A stretch of 64,000 nucleotides of DNA from Polytrichum commune (GCA_950295325.1 OX485804.1:55914429-55978428); one strand, 5' to 3'; positions 49,101 to 63,100 are shown, counted from the first letter of the stretch. Made by a program: numbers and translations. Notes: generated by a model not told the origin, from the letters alone.

Positions 49101-50919
49101 TCTGTCCGTCAAGTTGTGACTTGAATAATTTCAACAATACCTTGAACTTCCTAAAATTCTCAATGAAGTAGCTTCGTCTTAAGGTTTGTAATTGGGTATA
49201 ATACTTTTTTCTGAAGGGATGACCCATTTCTGAGGTTTTGTTGTTGCAGGAGGGCAATGAGCAAGCTCTGTATTTTGATGCAGACATTTTAGATGTGCAA
49301 AGACGGAGACATGATGTTCGGGGGTGCAGGTGTCGATTCTGGGTGCGCTATCGTCATGATTCAACCGAGGTGGAGATTTCCAACCAATTTTTTTCCTGAT
49401 GAAATCTGTGGGTTTTTCTGAGGTGCCAGGTTGGCATTTTCCTGAGTGGCTGTCATGTGTAGCTCAAATTCTGTTTCTTAAAAATTCCCATTTGTGTGAG
49501 GGGAATAGAGTGATCATCGGCCTAGGGTAAGGACAACTGAGTCCATAATATATAAGGTTTTCTGGGTTTTGAAGCTTATCTTTCACTGACCTGTCCACTG
49601 GTATAGGTGAACTTTAACCCAAGAAAGTGTGTGCAGGAAGTTGTGCCACTAAGAAAAGTGTGTCGAAGGCCCGAGACAGACCAGCGACTCCAACAAGCAA
49701 AAGACGCTGCTGCATCAACCAGTAAGATTGCCAACGTCATCACCACAGACGCTGAGATTAAAGTGGACCGTGTCCAGGATCCCAACATAGGGACTAACAA
49801 TTGCACTCCAGCAGCTGCACCTGCCATCCCTACAACACCAAATGTAACTCCTGGGACTACCACTTTCGTGCCAAATAATGCCAGCGCTCAAATGTTTACA
49901 CCTATCCAGCCGGGCATAGCTAATAATGCCAGTGCTCAAATGTTTACGCCTGTCCAGTCAGGTGTAGCCAATAATGCCAGTGCTCAAATGTTTACACCTG
50001 TCCAGCCTGGTGTGGCTAATAATGCCAGCGGTCAAACGTTTACGCCTGTCCAGCTGGGTGTAGCGAATAATGCTAGTGCTCAAATGTTTACGCCTGTCCA
50101 GCCGGGCATGAGTTTGGATGTGCCCCTGCCAAACATTACAAGTCAGGCATCAACAAGCCTCCAGCCAGTGGCCACATCTAAGGTAAGCAGGTCAAAATGG
50201 ATTACTTATCTTAATTGCACACCTATATTTGAGTGGTGCGGTTAGGTGTGGATGTAAGAACAGATACCAAAAAGGCATCATGTGTTTGAAAGAAATTGGG
50301 GCCATGTGCTTAATATTTGCTGACAGTTCTATAATCAATTGCCAACATCATGCTTGGGGGGCCATCTTTATGAACATTTAGGAAGAAAGAAAATATTCAC
50401 TTTGATAATAATAAGGATATTTATACGAATTCCAAAATATATAGGAAAGGGCCTACGGCCTCAATTTGGATGTGCTAGTCATCTTGTACTTACTAATTCC
50501 TTGGTTTTGTTTCTTCCCAGGTTCCTATGGAGACTCAACCCAAGGCTTCTTCTCCTAGAACTGGTGTAGCCCTGGGCACTCCAACAAGAGCTGAGGCCGC
50601 TATCGTTTTCCCACCATTTACCGAACAAAACACTCATGTGACTGAACAGGTGAACGGAAAACCGAATGTGGTAGTCGATGCACTAAAAAACCTTGCCCAG
50701 CCCATGGACAGTGTCTGTGATGGGAATGTGACATCCATTGTGAACAATACTTGTGGAGTTCCAGGTCTCCCTCAATCGGTCTCTTTCAGTATAATTGGTG
50801 CTCCTGTAGGGAATGCTGTTGCTCCTGAAACTTTAAACTCTGTGCAGCAGGTGAGAAGTGAAGAAATACCCATGGTTGCCGTGGCAGCGATGCACATTGG
50901 AAATGATGGAGCTCATTAA
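46161..50919 (+). CDS. SHH: SAWADEE homeodomain protein (SHH-type)
   Basis: Plant SHH proteins read histone H3 tails (K9-methylated, K4-unmethylated) and bring RNA polymerase IV to target loci in RNA-directed DNA methylation, or work with chromatin remodellers. Coding exons: 46161-46214, 46870-46955, 47452-47497, 47746-47896, 48280-48346, 48519-48714, 49250-49369, 49607-50182, 50521-50919. Phases agree and give 564 residues. The homeodomain runs from FRFLPSE (about 12) to [12 protein letters not shown] (63-74). The SAWADEE domain is about residues 121-266: [78 protein letters not shown]. It is longer than Arabidopsis SHH1 because of a Thr/Pro/Val-rich tail with five 16-residue repeats (about 330-409). 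An internal donor-like site at 50850 in the last exon could alter the end. Confidence 0.92.
47293..47360. mobile_element. Stowaway-like MITE end in SHH intron 2
   Basis: TA followed by CTCCCTCCGTCCCAAAAT, the classic terminal sequence of Stowaway (mariner-type) MITEs. The inverse right end (GGGACGGAGGGAG) is not found downstream, so the copy is truncated or its other end has decayed. Confidence 0.6.
49874..50113 (+). repeat. Five 48 bp tandem repeats coding a 16-residue unit in SHH
   Basis: Five in-frame copies of a 16-residue unit of the form [16 protein letters not shown]. Changes between copies are mostly single substitutions (S for P, G for A, L for P), and the DNA copies remain similar, which points to recent duplication. 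Confidence 0.95.
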
Positions 50920-53131
50920 GAAGGTGCTTTTTGAAGAGTTGATGGGGGGTAAGGCTTGTGTTTTATGGACAAATTTAGGAGGTCTTGAGCTACTGAGACA
51001 ACCCCTATTGGGATGTGCACTTGCTCTTGCAAACAAGACAGTGGTAGAGTGAAGAACGGTAGAGGCAGGAATAGTTGTTTTCTTTTTCTTTTGCGTTGAA
51101 TTACCGATTCACAGTTTACATGGGGCGCTGCGAGGTTAAGTTGATTCCTTCCTTCCCTCCACCCTTTTAATATGCATGCAAGTGTATTTTTAGAGCAGAA
51201 ACAGACTCTGCATTTAGTTGGGTGGAGGAGATGATGATGTTGTACCTTGAAAAGAAAGCATGCACAAGGTGTTGGGAAACACGGTGATTTGAGATACCGG
51301 CTGACCAGCCATTTGTGGACTGGCTATTTGTGACAGTTAAAACCTGCCACATGATATTGTATCAGCTTTGCAATTTCTTGTGTCTGTGGATTGGTTCACT
51401 TACTTTCAGTCTGGCGTGCGAAAGCAGGCAATATCAACTCCGGAAATCATGTGCTAGGAGTTTTAAAGGTAAAGTTCTTTACTTTTGAACTAATAACTTG
51501 GTTCTTGAGGCAGTATATATCATTTGAATTTGATCAATTATGGCGATGGGCATTTGATGCAACTGCTCACAATTAGTGCTTTCGAGTATGTGAAGCTAAA
51601 TCTAGCTTTGATTCTTCCGCTGTTCATCCCTTGTGATATTTGAACTCTTGGATCTCAAAAGTATCTGGATAGATATTTGTTTGCTGTGGCTTACGTTTCA
51701 GAAAGCAATTCCGGTTTGCATGTTATTTTCACTGCTTCTAATGCTAGTTCCTTAAAAAGATCTGCATGGGCTCTTAAACTTTGGCATCCTCATGCTTCTT
51801 TTCTTCATCTTTATTGCATATAATCAAATGTATCTTTGTCGTAGCGCACAATTTCAATCTCCCACCAATAATCACTTTAAAAGCAGTGGAAAGATGTGGG
51901 GTTTTACAGTAATCTGCTTTGTTTTGTTTACTATTTCATCGTAGTTTTTGTTTGAGTAAAATCTTTGGATTAAATTTCCCTGACTAATGCTTCCTATCTT
52001 AGTGTTACCTGAACGACAATGCTCACAAGGATAACTTTAGGACATCTTTGGGATGCAAATGTTGGCCTACTCATGTCATCTCAACACCATGACATTTAGT
52101 AAGCTGGGCCTTGATCAATGCTTTAGAAGGCTTAGTCCACTTCATTTCTGTTGCTTCGCTTGCTTAGCTCCAGTTAGGTATCGAAAAGTCAGGTACAGTC
52201 AATGCAACAGTTTGTAAGAATCATTTGTAGATTAGTGTGTTGTAGTGGGCATCTGTTTTTTTTGTTCTAAGAATCTATACTCAGTTTTTGTTTAACAAGT
52301 GTTCTGTGGAATACAAGGCAGTTAAACACTTTGAACTTGGTGAGATCCTAAGTCAAATCTATTCAGGCATTTGGTAGCTCCAAAGCCACCAAATGAAGAC
52401 GACCAGATACCATCCCAGCCTCAACCATAGACGATTCCACCGAGGGATTTGCGGGTGTTAATTTGATGACCCCGCAAGCACCTAATGAGAAATCAAACTT
52501 CTTGGGTTCCGGTGGGAGTATGGTTGCTAGGTTGAAACTTAAAGGAGTTGACGACTTTGTGGACAATGACAGAAACTGTGCTAGTTAATTTGGTTAAGCA
52601 ACTAAACAACAAAATATATCATCTGCAATACTTCTGTTGTGTTTACAAACCAAGCACATCAACATCCTTGAACGTACTCAATATTTTTCAAAAGCCCTCT
52701 ACTGCTAGTCATGGTGGTCACATACTGGAGAGGGCTCCCTGGTTGGCTTTCAATAAATGTTTTAAGAACAAATACCAAAAAGACATGTGGTTAAAAGTCA
52801 TTCGTCTATACCGAATTTTTGTTTATTATTCCCGCTCTGATGTTTTAGTGCCTCATATTCTAATGGTAAATATTTCATTCGTAATATCCAATTGGGGCTC
52901 AACTATAACTGCAATCACATGCAATGCCACTCAATCTGCTACTCAATGCCACTCAATCAGCCTGGTTCACATTCAATTATGCGGCCCAATAGAAATTGGG
53001 AAGGACCCAGCATGTGATGTTTCAGAAGAAAAATAACCTTCACTTGGATGCTGAATAAGAGATTCACATGAGCTCCAAAACTTGTGATAAAACCGGCTGG
53101 GCTTCAATTTGGATTTGCTAATCATCTTATA
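50920..53131. other. 3' flank of SHH and intergenic region
   Basis: The SHH 3' UTR probably covers the first few hundred bases. A short stretch at 52390-52560 reads, on the plus strand, [13 protein letters not shown] and looks coding-like, but I cannot assign it. No other gene is supported. Confidence 0.4.
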
Positions 53132-53592
53132 CTACACTAAATATGATATTTACTGTCATATGATATTTCATGTCACTATGGTAACTTTTTAGATGACACT
53201 TCTTATGAATAAGTGAACGAATGTTGTCATGGATGATGGATGATTTCATCCATTGCCCAAAACCCTACCTTCTCTTGTCAGCAACTTGTGATGAAATATT
53301 GTTATGGATGATTGAAGTTTGGATGAGTTCATCCATTGGCCAAAACCCTGCCTTCTCTTGTCAGCAATTTGTGATGAAATATTGTCATGGATGATTGAAA
53401 TTCAGATGAAAAATCACTTAGCAAGTGGCAGTAATTGCAACAATATAAATCTATAATCCCCCCAAAAATTTACAAGGAATGACAAATAATGTTGGGTTAA
53501 CATTTAGTGTTGGTGTCACTACACTGCGGTTTACAAAAAGCATTGAGCATGGGGATTGGAACTGGTGACACTAAATACCATGCTTAGTGTAG
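53132..53592. mobile_element. MITE family 1, copy E
   Basis: 461 bp with ends CTACACTAAATATGATATTT and the inverse ending GCTTAGTGTAG. It shares its inner sequence with the copy at 30205-30606 but also holds an internal direct duplication of about 90 bp (blocks CAAAACCCT(A/G)CCTTCTCTTG at 53260 and 53341). Confidence 0.75.
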
Positions 53593-54495
53593 TGTGTGTT
53601 TAAAATTTAAAAGAGGAGGATGAACTGGAAAAAAGTGTTTGATTTACCTTTCTTCTGTGGCATGTGCTGGCAATTGTGCAATGGTGGCTATGTAGGATAG
53701 CCCAAAACTAAGGTAATTGATTTCTACACTTCAAGAGCGCTTGTTCATCATAAGGTGCTCCAATTGATTCACATTCACGTGAGCTCGCTTGAGTCTGGTT
53801 GAATTACAACCTTTTTAAAATAGAGAGAAATCCCCCCTTCTTCTTTCTAAAGATCTGAGGTCCTAAATCCCTCAACAAAAAATTTAAAATAAGATCACTA
53901 TCTCTCCTCCATAACATTATATCCAAAAACCACATAAGCAGCTTTGTCTAGGCTTGCTCTTGTAAGGTTCTTTGGACGATACCAAGCATGCGCCCGATGG
54001 ACAAATAATTTAAGACATCCAAAAGAACAAATAAACAATAACCTTGAGTTATCATAGAATGATGTGATGTCTTTTCGAAAGAGACAGAAATAAGGTCTAC
54101 ATCTAGAGTGTCCAAATCTCATAGTCATAATCGCTTTGTTAGGACAATGCAGCACGGAAATGGGGTCTATCCTCAACATCGAGAAGGAAAACAAAGAGAA
54201 TCCTGACTTAGAACCATGATGTGGCCATGCATGATGAAGACCCCCCCACTGGCCTACTTAACCACTCTACTCTACTCTCCCAGAAGCCGTCGGATGAACG
54301 ATCTAACGGTCACGGAATTGAAACCCCCTTTCACACGGAAGTAGGGTAAACTAGGTGTGCCCTAACATCTATCTTTCCCTAGGAGCCACGGCCATAGGGT
54401 CTTCTTCCCCAACAACAAGAACGAAGAAGAGAGAAGAAACAGAGAGCTAAGTTCACAGGAGCGAGCAAGGGCGGCAAGGGAGCTAAGCGTCGGTC

Positions 54496-57400
54496 ATGGC
54501 GTCCGCCAGCACAGATTCGCCTCTCACTCGTCGCATCATCAAGTCATTTCTGCAATTCCTCGCCACCGGTACTACCACCAATTTTTTATTTAGAGAAAAA
54601 AATCCCAAAGTTTAAGCCATTTCTTCCCCGTTTTAGTGCAAATTGGATCCTTGCAGTGCTCTATGCATCTCATTTTGGCCTCATAATGGATCCTTTTGTG
54701 AGGAGTCTCAGTTTCTGAAAATGGAGTGAAGAAGTATCGGTAAGTGGTGATGAGTTGGCAATATGTCAAAAAGTGATGGTTTGAAAAGTGGAGCCAGAAT
54801 TGTAAGGTAAAAGCCCTGAGCGATGGGTTAGGAGGTGAAAAAGGTTATGGTGTAAGTGGAGGATAGCATAAGTTTAGCATGGCGATGTCGGGTTTCTTAC
54901 GCTAAATTTTACAGGGTTTGGCATTGTCATGGTCAAGACTTTGGAGTGCAGCTGATTCTGTTTGTGGAGCTCCGTTTGTAATTTGGCATTTGAGGTGTCA
55001 TCGTTCTTTCTTGAGCTCATGCGTGAATTAGGTTTAAATGTCACCCTTAGTGATCTATCACAAATGTGAAAATCGTGCTGTGTGCTTTTTTTGAGTGGTG
55101 TTTCATGAATTATAAAAATACACCGAGGCAGCTCTTTTCAGTCTTGTTTCTGAATTTTTGCTCACATGGAGGCTATAGCGTAATAAGGTCATGGGTTAAG
55201 GTTTAAAGTAATGTTGAGGTTTGGATTGAGACATTCGATGAGTGAGGGGTTGTCTTTCAGCACAGCGATATGGAGATTGTTAAGGATCCTCATGGTTGGT
55301 TACACATACACTCACATACGCTATGGAGGAATGCTGTAATGTGATTTTTAATTTTTCTTCTGAATTTCTCGTCTGAGATTTTCAATCAGAACTGTTTTCT
55401 TCCCGATGTGGATTATACAAAAGTAGACTGTGATAAAGTCGAGCTGAGAAGACAGATAGTGGTTCCAAATCTGAGTCTCATGATGCGCAGGTTGAACCTG
55501 TCTTTTTTTCCTTTGCTTCTGTTGTTCTTTTTTCCTTCACATGTGTGCTGTGGTTCATTTACTTAATCCTGAGCTTAAGATCTTTCTATGTGCAGTTGTA
55601 GATTTATTTTCAACTTTTCAGTTTCTCTGAATGTGCAAAGAAGGTGGTCACAATTTACTTTCCTTGGGACCCAATCTACAAGATTGGAAATTTTCAAAAT
55701 TCATCCATGGACTATTTGTTTATAGAAACAGAAATTGAACTTTGGCTCTTCAGGATGATGGTTTTTTCTGGAACTCAAAAGACATTGAGAAATAGTGAAA
55801 ATTTTAGAGTAGAACATGGACACTTGTTGAGTTATCGATATCAGTAATATGGACGGATTCTCTGGTTACAAATTTGCAAGAGAGGGATACTTACCCTACA
55901 TGACCTTACTGTAGGGAGAGTGAGAACATATTATCAGAAGTCAGTGAGGTATGAGATGTTTTTCACATTTGGGTGATCTTCGTTTTCACGTTGAGGTAGT
56001 TTTGATAGCAAAAGAAGGGGCTTTTATACATGAGCACTTTTTACTAATATGCATTGGAGTGCATCAAACTTGTTTGATCTGAGGATCCATCAAATTCATT
56101 GAATGGATTAAATTCTTCTCTGCAGTTGAAACAGCTCCTGGTGTTGATAAAGAGGGTCTCGAAGTTGCAGCTCAGTGTCTTACGGAGGTTTTTAAGCTCA
56201 ACTCATCGGGCGATGTCGACACTCAGTCGGTTCCTTCACTATTGGAGTTATTTATGCGGGATGAGAGTAGGACATCACCCATTCCAATGAAAGTCGATGA
56301 TGAGGCCATGGAACCCAATTCTGTGTCTCCATCAGTTCCCTCTCCACCTTCACCAACTTCTGGCGTCCGAGATATTCCTGAAAAACATGCGGTAATTGGG
56401 TAGACCTCGTTTCCTGTGTGCTTGAGCATGTTGTTTTTCTTTAGTCACCATTTTCAATGGTTGATTGTTAACCATTGTTGTTAATGTCAGGGAGTTTGAG
56501 TCTGTAATCTTCTAAATTTTGTTGCTGTGTGTTGCTAATGATGTCTGTTTCACATGTTACTATTCCTCTTTTCACAGTCAAATTTGTCCAGATGCCTGAC
56601 CGTTTTTGTGGATTGTGAATTGCGTGCAGGACGTATCAATGGATGGAGATGAAAGCATGGCAGGTACAACACATCACCTGATCATTTTATGGATGACAAT
56701 GCATTGTAAAGTGCGACACTAAGGTTTTCACACAAAGATTGAAAGGTCGTGCTAAGGTCATCAAATTTGAGTACAATACGAGTACCTGATCATGTCTTGT
56801 TCATTGTAGTGGAGAGCTGATATGGACATATTTGGTCGTATTTGGACTGCTGACAACTGGTCTAATCATATTGTACCACCACTCTTATTGATGAAATTTT
56901 AGAGAACCTGTAGTCTTATTGTGACATTTTTCGAGTGGTGTGTTTTTGTCCAAGATGTGACTCGAACCATTTGTAACAAGGTCTTGCAACTGAAGCGAGA
57001 TTATTTCATGTGGTGACAGGACCCTCAAGAAGCTCCCATCTTGCAGATTTGTTTGAGCAGTTCACAGATGGACTTGAACTCTCTGGCTATTTCAATGTGG
57101 CTTTAAAGGGGTCACCAGAATATACAAAACTTAAAGATGTGGCAAACACTGTTTTCCAAGGCTCTCTGAAGGCAAGAACCCTGAGCAATTTATTAACCTC
57201 AAATGCTGCTTCATGTTTTGTATTGCATTTTCCATTTTGAATGAGTAGTGGATGTGCGTTCTGAGTTCTGATATGTGCTATACATTTAATATGTCATTCA
57301 AGCAGAAGTTTAAATATTCGGAGGAGCAAGCATCTGAACAGGCTGATGCAGAAGTTCTTGCTGAAGCTTTCAAAGTCCAAGGTATTTTTCTTGATTTCTT

Positions 57401-59447
57401 CTGTAATTGTTGCCTTTGGAAAGTATAGAGTTACTAAAATTCTTATATTATCAGAATTCACCTGCACTGTGGCTATTCTACACACCAGGTTTCTGGTTCA
57501 GAGGTCACCACTTTCAATTTTGGGAGAGATGAGTTCTGGCATAGAATTGGGTCAATAATAATCAGTGAAACTTAATGTCTTTGGAAGCGTATTGAAAGCT
57601 TAATGAACCTTATGTTCAATCTTCATCTTAATTTCATATGGTGAACACCAGGGAAAGCAGGTGATCTGTTTCCAAATTGATCTTGAAACTCTAACAACTG
57701 CTGGTGCTTTACAAACACTCTAATTCAGTGCTTCTCTCTTTGAGCTTATTACCTTCTTTTTGTGAAGGCAGGCAACACGTCTATGAAAGAGCAACACTTC
57801 ATGGAAGCTATTCAGCTGTACACATTAGCCATTTCATTGTGTCCAAACAACGCAATTTTTTATTCCAACAGGTATGTACGATGTTGTTGGTTTATTAGTT
57901 TGACTTGCCAAGACAAACAACATCTTGAGTTTTGAGAAACTTAATATGTTTGTCTTCAACATAATGATTATTTCCTTGTGCCCTAATGTGTAGGGCAGCA
58001 GCACATTCAGAGGTTGGAAAATTCGGGGAGGCCATAGCTGACTGTGAGAAAGCCATCCAAATAGATCCTTCTTACAGTAAAGCTTACAGCCGCCTGGGGT
58101 GGGTGTACCATGCCCAAGGGCGTTTCCAAGAAGCCATTGACATGGGTTTCCAGAAAGGTACTCTAACACTCGATTTGTTTTTTGTATCTTGGGTCCCGCA
58201 AGACTGGTGGGTTTCATTGGCTCATTGTTTCTTTTCTGGTTTGTCTTCCTAAAAGGATCTGTCAATGCAACTTTAGTTCTGTTGGTAAGTATCTGGCTTA
58301 AGTGCAACTTTGTACAACTTGCAGCACTAAATTTGGACCCAAGCAACAACACTGCCAAGGAGAATTTGGTGGTACTAATCTCACTCCACTCCAGTCTGGA
58401 TGATGTATCTTGTTCTTGGAACTCTAGATTAATTATGGCTTTAATTGTCTTGACACAGTTTCAAGTACTGTATATTATTTACGAGGCAAGGATCACTCTC
58501 AATCTTAAGTCAGTGATATGCTGTTTCTTATGACCCTGTTTGAGACTTACTAACCCAAATTTTCATTTCCAGGCAGCACAGCAGAAACTCGCTGAGCAGC
58601 ACCAGCATTATCACCAAGACCAGCAACAAGGGCAAAATCCTTTTGGCCAGGTCAGAAATTTGACAGTTCTGGAGAAAGCAGCACAGATTAGTAGCACAGA
58701 TATCAATTGCTACCTCTGTGCCAATTGTTGTCTCTTTAAAATACTAAGTCCACTAAGGTAGATAGCCCTTATTTGGTTACTTTACATACTTGAGTGGTAT
58801 GTGGTTTGGTGTGGCTCCAAGATCGGATACCAAAAAGACATATGTTCAAAAGAGATTGGAGTCTGTGCTCTAAAATGATAACCATAATAGGCTCAATGGT
58901 CAACATAATTAATTTTTAATGTTTTGGGGGTGTCATGCTCTGAAAACTATGAGGTTAGCAGCCACACCCTTGATTTGTGCTAACCATCTTATACTAATCG
59001 CGTGTTTCATATCCTAGGAGAAGCAGACTAGTCAGAAAAAGTATCCATTTAAGATATCTGACAATTTTTTGAAGTGAATTCCAGGGAATGAATTTCACTG
59101 GACAGCTGCCTGGAAACATGCAATTACCACCAGAAATGGCAAATTTGATACCTGGTATAATGAACCTTGCTGCCCAATTTGGGACAAGACAAGGTGACAG
59201 TAATAATGCCCAGCAGCAGGGACCTGCTGGACCTGCAAATCAAGCAGACGGTCATTATTCAGAGCATGAGGATGATGATGTACATGTAGATGCAAACATC
59301 AACATATCTGTGAATGGACAAGAAATGCCTCCCCAGTTTGCCAACTTAATGACTTCTATGCTGCAAATGCTTGGAAGTGGAGGAGCCAACAATAACCAGC
59401 GCCAAGAAAGTCAGAACAATCAAGGACCTCCAGGTGGTACAAGCTGA
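54496..59447 (+). CDS. SGT: Small glutamine-rich tetratricopeptide repeat co-chaperone (SGTA-like)
   Basis: SGT binds Hsp70/Hsp90 tails through its TPRs and hydrophobic clients through its C terminus, handing tail-anchored proteins to the GET/BAG6 pathway in the cytosol. Coding exons: 54496-54568, 56126-56391, 56630-56663, 57020-57171, 57306-57381, 57772-57871, 57994-58157, 58325-58368, 58573-58650, 59085-59447. Phases agree and give 449 residues. The N-terminal dimerisation domain is about residues 10-60 (IIKSFLQFLATVETA, AAQCLTEVFKL). An acidic/Pro-Ser linker follows. Three TPRs run from about residue 190 (FKVQGNTSMKEQHFMEAIQL, AAAHSEVGKFGEAIADCEKA, YSRLGWVYHAQGRFQEAI). The tail is rich in Gln, Asn and Met (NFTGQLPGNMQLPPEMANLI). 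The intron after 57171 begins with GC. Family assignment is firm. Confidence 0.95.
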
Positions 59448-60177
59448 GTAAGGGGCAATAGTCTCTTTTGATTGAAGCATATGGTAATGTCTTTTGGAAG
59501 GTAGTCACATTTGAAACTGGATATTTTCCAGTATTGAAGGTGCTCAAGGTTGAATGAATAGTCCATTGTTTAGTGATGGTAGGACTTTATGTAACCAAAG
59601 CTTACTGTAGGCAATATTTCCTAGACACTTATTGATACAATTCTAGTGAAATTGGTTAAGTGAGCTACTAGTAAAACTTTTGAGGATTCCAGTTGTTTGT
59701 AAAGATTAAAATCTGACATGAATCAGTGCACAATTTATTGAAACTGTAACCAGGAGGAACCCACAAGCCAATCAAAAAAAAAGGGAAACACCAAACAGCA
59801 GGTCACATCAGTGACACCAGTCACGCCAAACAAGATAAAATTTGTACAGGACACTCTGAAAGGTAGCCCTCTGAAATTTGAAAGTCCAACCCAAAGCTCA
59901 CGGCATGTGGAGAGGGTTCAGAAGTTTATTGCTATTATCGAATTTATGCTTTCTCATTGGACCAACAATGCCCAAGAATGTGAAACCCCAGTTGGCAACA
60001 GGGAATGATGGCCCTCAAATCACATAGAAGGAAAGTAATGAAATTTAGTCCTCTCAAGTTCAACATTGGCAAAACTCATCTTTGTGACTTTAATAGTTGA
60101 CTTCTGATTGCTTGAGGTTGTTTGAGCAAGCCTAAAGGAAAAAAAGGAACTGTAGGTTCACAGAATAAAAATCCACC
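59448..60177. other. Convergent 3' region between SGT and PUR7
   Basis: The two genes point toward each other with about 730 bp between stop codons. The space holds their 3' UTRs. A 65-codon open stretch at 59811-60008 has no family features. Confidence 0.5.
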
Positions 60178-63100
60178 TCAACGCAACTGTTGGAGAGCAT
60201 GCTGGACATTTCTTGATATGCGTTCGTGCACAGGTTCCTGTATGAAGAATCAATTCTATCAAGTTTAGTAGCTGTGAGTGAATATTCATTATGTACATGA
60301 ATTTCACTAAGTTTGTCTTCAAGTAGAATGATTATCACAAATGCAAGCAGAATTTCAAGTCTACCAATATTCTGTTACTATCCGCAACAAACTGGAAGGA
60401 GAAGTCCACCTTTGTTTCAGGTAGTGCAATATGGGTCCCCGTAATAGTCTCATACAATACAATATACCTGCAAATGGTAACAGCAGACTATACAATCAGA
60501 TAAATTGAAGTAGATTATATTCAATAGACTTGTTCTGTAAGGATCGATTGATTTTCCAACCTTTAAACAGACTACAGATGGATACAAAGTGGGAGACATT
60601 TAGGGTTCAGTGTCAAAAATTGACCCTGAATGTTTTAAAACATTCTTTCTCAAATTTCTAATCCTATTCCTAGTTGAAGGAAGAACCCAAAAAAGAGTTT
60701 AACTGAACGGCATTTACCTCCAAGACAACTCAGCTACAAGTTCCTTAGGTGCTTCCGGCAACACCTACATTACAACGCAAATTTTGTTAGCCTGAAAGAC
60801 TTTCATTACAATGGCCGGATTATAGGTGGCTCCTGAACATAATTGTACAAACAACTTGCAAATTGTTGAGAAACATCAATAGCCACTGCAAATAATCACA
60901 ATGGTCTCAATTGCACAAATTTGACAATTTGACAAATTTCTTCTTGACCCTCTTTAGATGGCTCATATAGAGGTCCAGCACCTTGTCATTGTAGGGGTCG
61001 CACTTGCTTTTAAACCACAAGCGCAGAAACTCCTGCATTTCAGGAACATGTTCATATCTGGATTGGAGATTGCATAATAAAACAGACACAAATGGAAAAA
61101 AAAATTTACAACAGCCTCATTATGAGCTACAGGAGACCAAATGAGTCTATCATGAAATATTTCAACAATTGGTCCAGAGATCAAGTACCTTATCAATATT
61201 TTCAGGCTCAAGTCCTTGACTCTGGCGTTGTTCATATGAGGCTGCTATCCAGTATCGGCTGGAATCTGGGGTATGAACCTGCAATAGAAGATTAATAAAC
61301 ATACATACATATATATAACTGCTGCTTAAGACGCCTGAATTATCCATATACTATCACAAGGAAAAGGTGTTTGATTTGTGATGACTGCCTGCAGGTGAAT
61401 TTGCAAAAACTCTAGAATCATTTTATTGCCTCAGACACTACGTGAGATCCAGAGCTGTGAATATGATGGTGCAGAGTTAGACATGTCATATTCCCTTATT
61501 AATCAAGCTCAAGCATTCTCCTCTTCAAACAATAGTTGTAAGCAAAGACCCTAAGAGATAATGGTAGAGGAACTCACCTCATCAATCAGTACAATGGTGC
61601 CATCACTTGTCTTGCCAAACTCATACTTAGTGTCCACTAGCAACAAGCCATGTTTCAAGGCTACATCCTGCATGTTCAAGGATTCACATTCTTTATTTTA
61701 ATGAGAACATCCTCAAAACAGTCAGAACATCCTTATATATAGATAGATATTGTGGTGGACGGTTGCCAAGAGCAGGTCATGCACCTGACCAAATTTGAAG
61801 AGTGCGAGTGCCCTCCTCTGGACCTCTTCAAAATCTCCCTTTGTCATCAGCCCTTGCTCGATGATCTACAAAACCCACAATCATCACAGGAATATGAAAA
61901 TTCTGTAGGATATTACAAGAACTTGTTCAATTTTTTTGACAACAGAACAACACTTCGAAGGTTATGCTGGGACCTCACCATAACAGAAATACTTACTCTA
62001 GGCCTAGGAAAGTTTTCAGAAGCTGCAGCTTGTGTAAGGGCCACTTTACAATATGGTCAAGGCAGTACCCTGAAAAAACCGAAATTGGTTTTTCTGCGGT
62101 CACAGGCCTTCAAGTGTCGTGTAAAGATGTACAGGACCGGGCTCTTAACCAAATGCTAATTCATTACCATTCTATTCATGTAGGGCCCTCTACACCATGA
62201 GCTAAAATTAATCAAGTATTATAAGATTTTGAAGTGTCGCAGTCTCTCGGTTTTGTGTGAGACCTACGCCTCTTTGAGGTGGGCTTGATGGAAAATCTGG
62301 TAAACCATGAAACATTATCCATTTCATGTCATGTGGGACTCCATGTAGGTTTTTCATCCATTCAAACAATCATTTTAGGTCTCAAAAGAAACTCATGGCA
62401 CCTAGAGGTCATGCAATGAACCTCGAGTCCTGAGATTGGGAGATCGTGGTCGGCAGCCTTAGTGGTGGGAGTCATGATGTTTCCCTCCAAACGCTCATTC
62501 TTCTTCATTCCTGGAAAGTACAAAGATGCAAGTCATTACCTGACGTCGAATATACACAGTATTGCTTCTAAAGTGTACACACGACACATAATATAAAAAT
62601 CCTTGTACTTCCAGCCTGAACACTTTCCAAGTACTTGCCAGGAAAATAAATAAATGACAGCAGAAAAGTCCTACATAGAGTTTAAATCTCCATACCTTTT
62701 GAAAATAATCAGGCAAAATGTTCAGTAGCACCTAGCCAAGATATAATGCATCACATATGAATGGTCTAAAAAAAGTCATGTGCCAAAAACATCTGTAATA
62801 TGCAAGAATACATCCAGGAAGTGCCAAATCCACATAATCTTGTGGCCAACTTGTACCAAACCTTCAGGAAGGTCATTGCCACAGTAGTTACGAAGACCCT
62901 GGTTGTAAACAGTCCACAGAGACGTGCTTGTGCTGCCAGTCATGTAGCCACGCACTGAAGCATAAAATTAAGTCCAAAGTCAGCACACTCTTAAGCTTCT
63001 CAAAAACAACTCATACATTTCATCGTGCCGAGATTGATCTGTAACTAGGAAATTTGTGTATAAGCAAACAACCACACACAAAGGAAATGAGAAAGGGAAT

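Noticed and set aside
52363-52566. Short coding-like stretch with RLKLKG on one strand and an open frame on the other
   Set aside because: No splice partners, start or family match that I can defend.
59811-60008. Open frame after the SGT stop
   Set aside because: It lies in the likely 3' UTR, has low-complexity composition and no family features.
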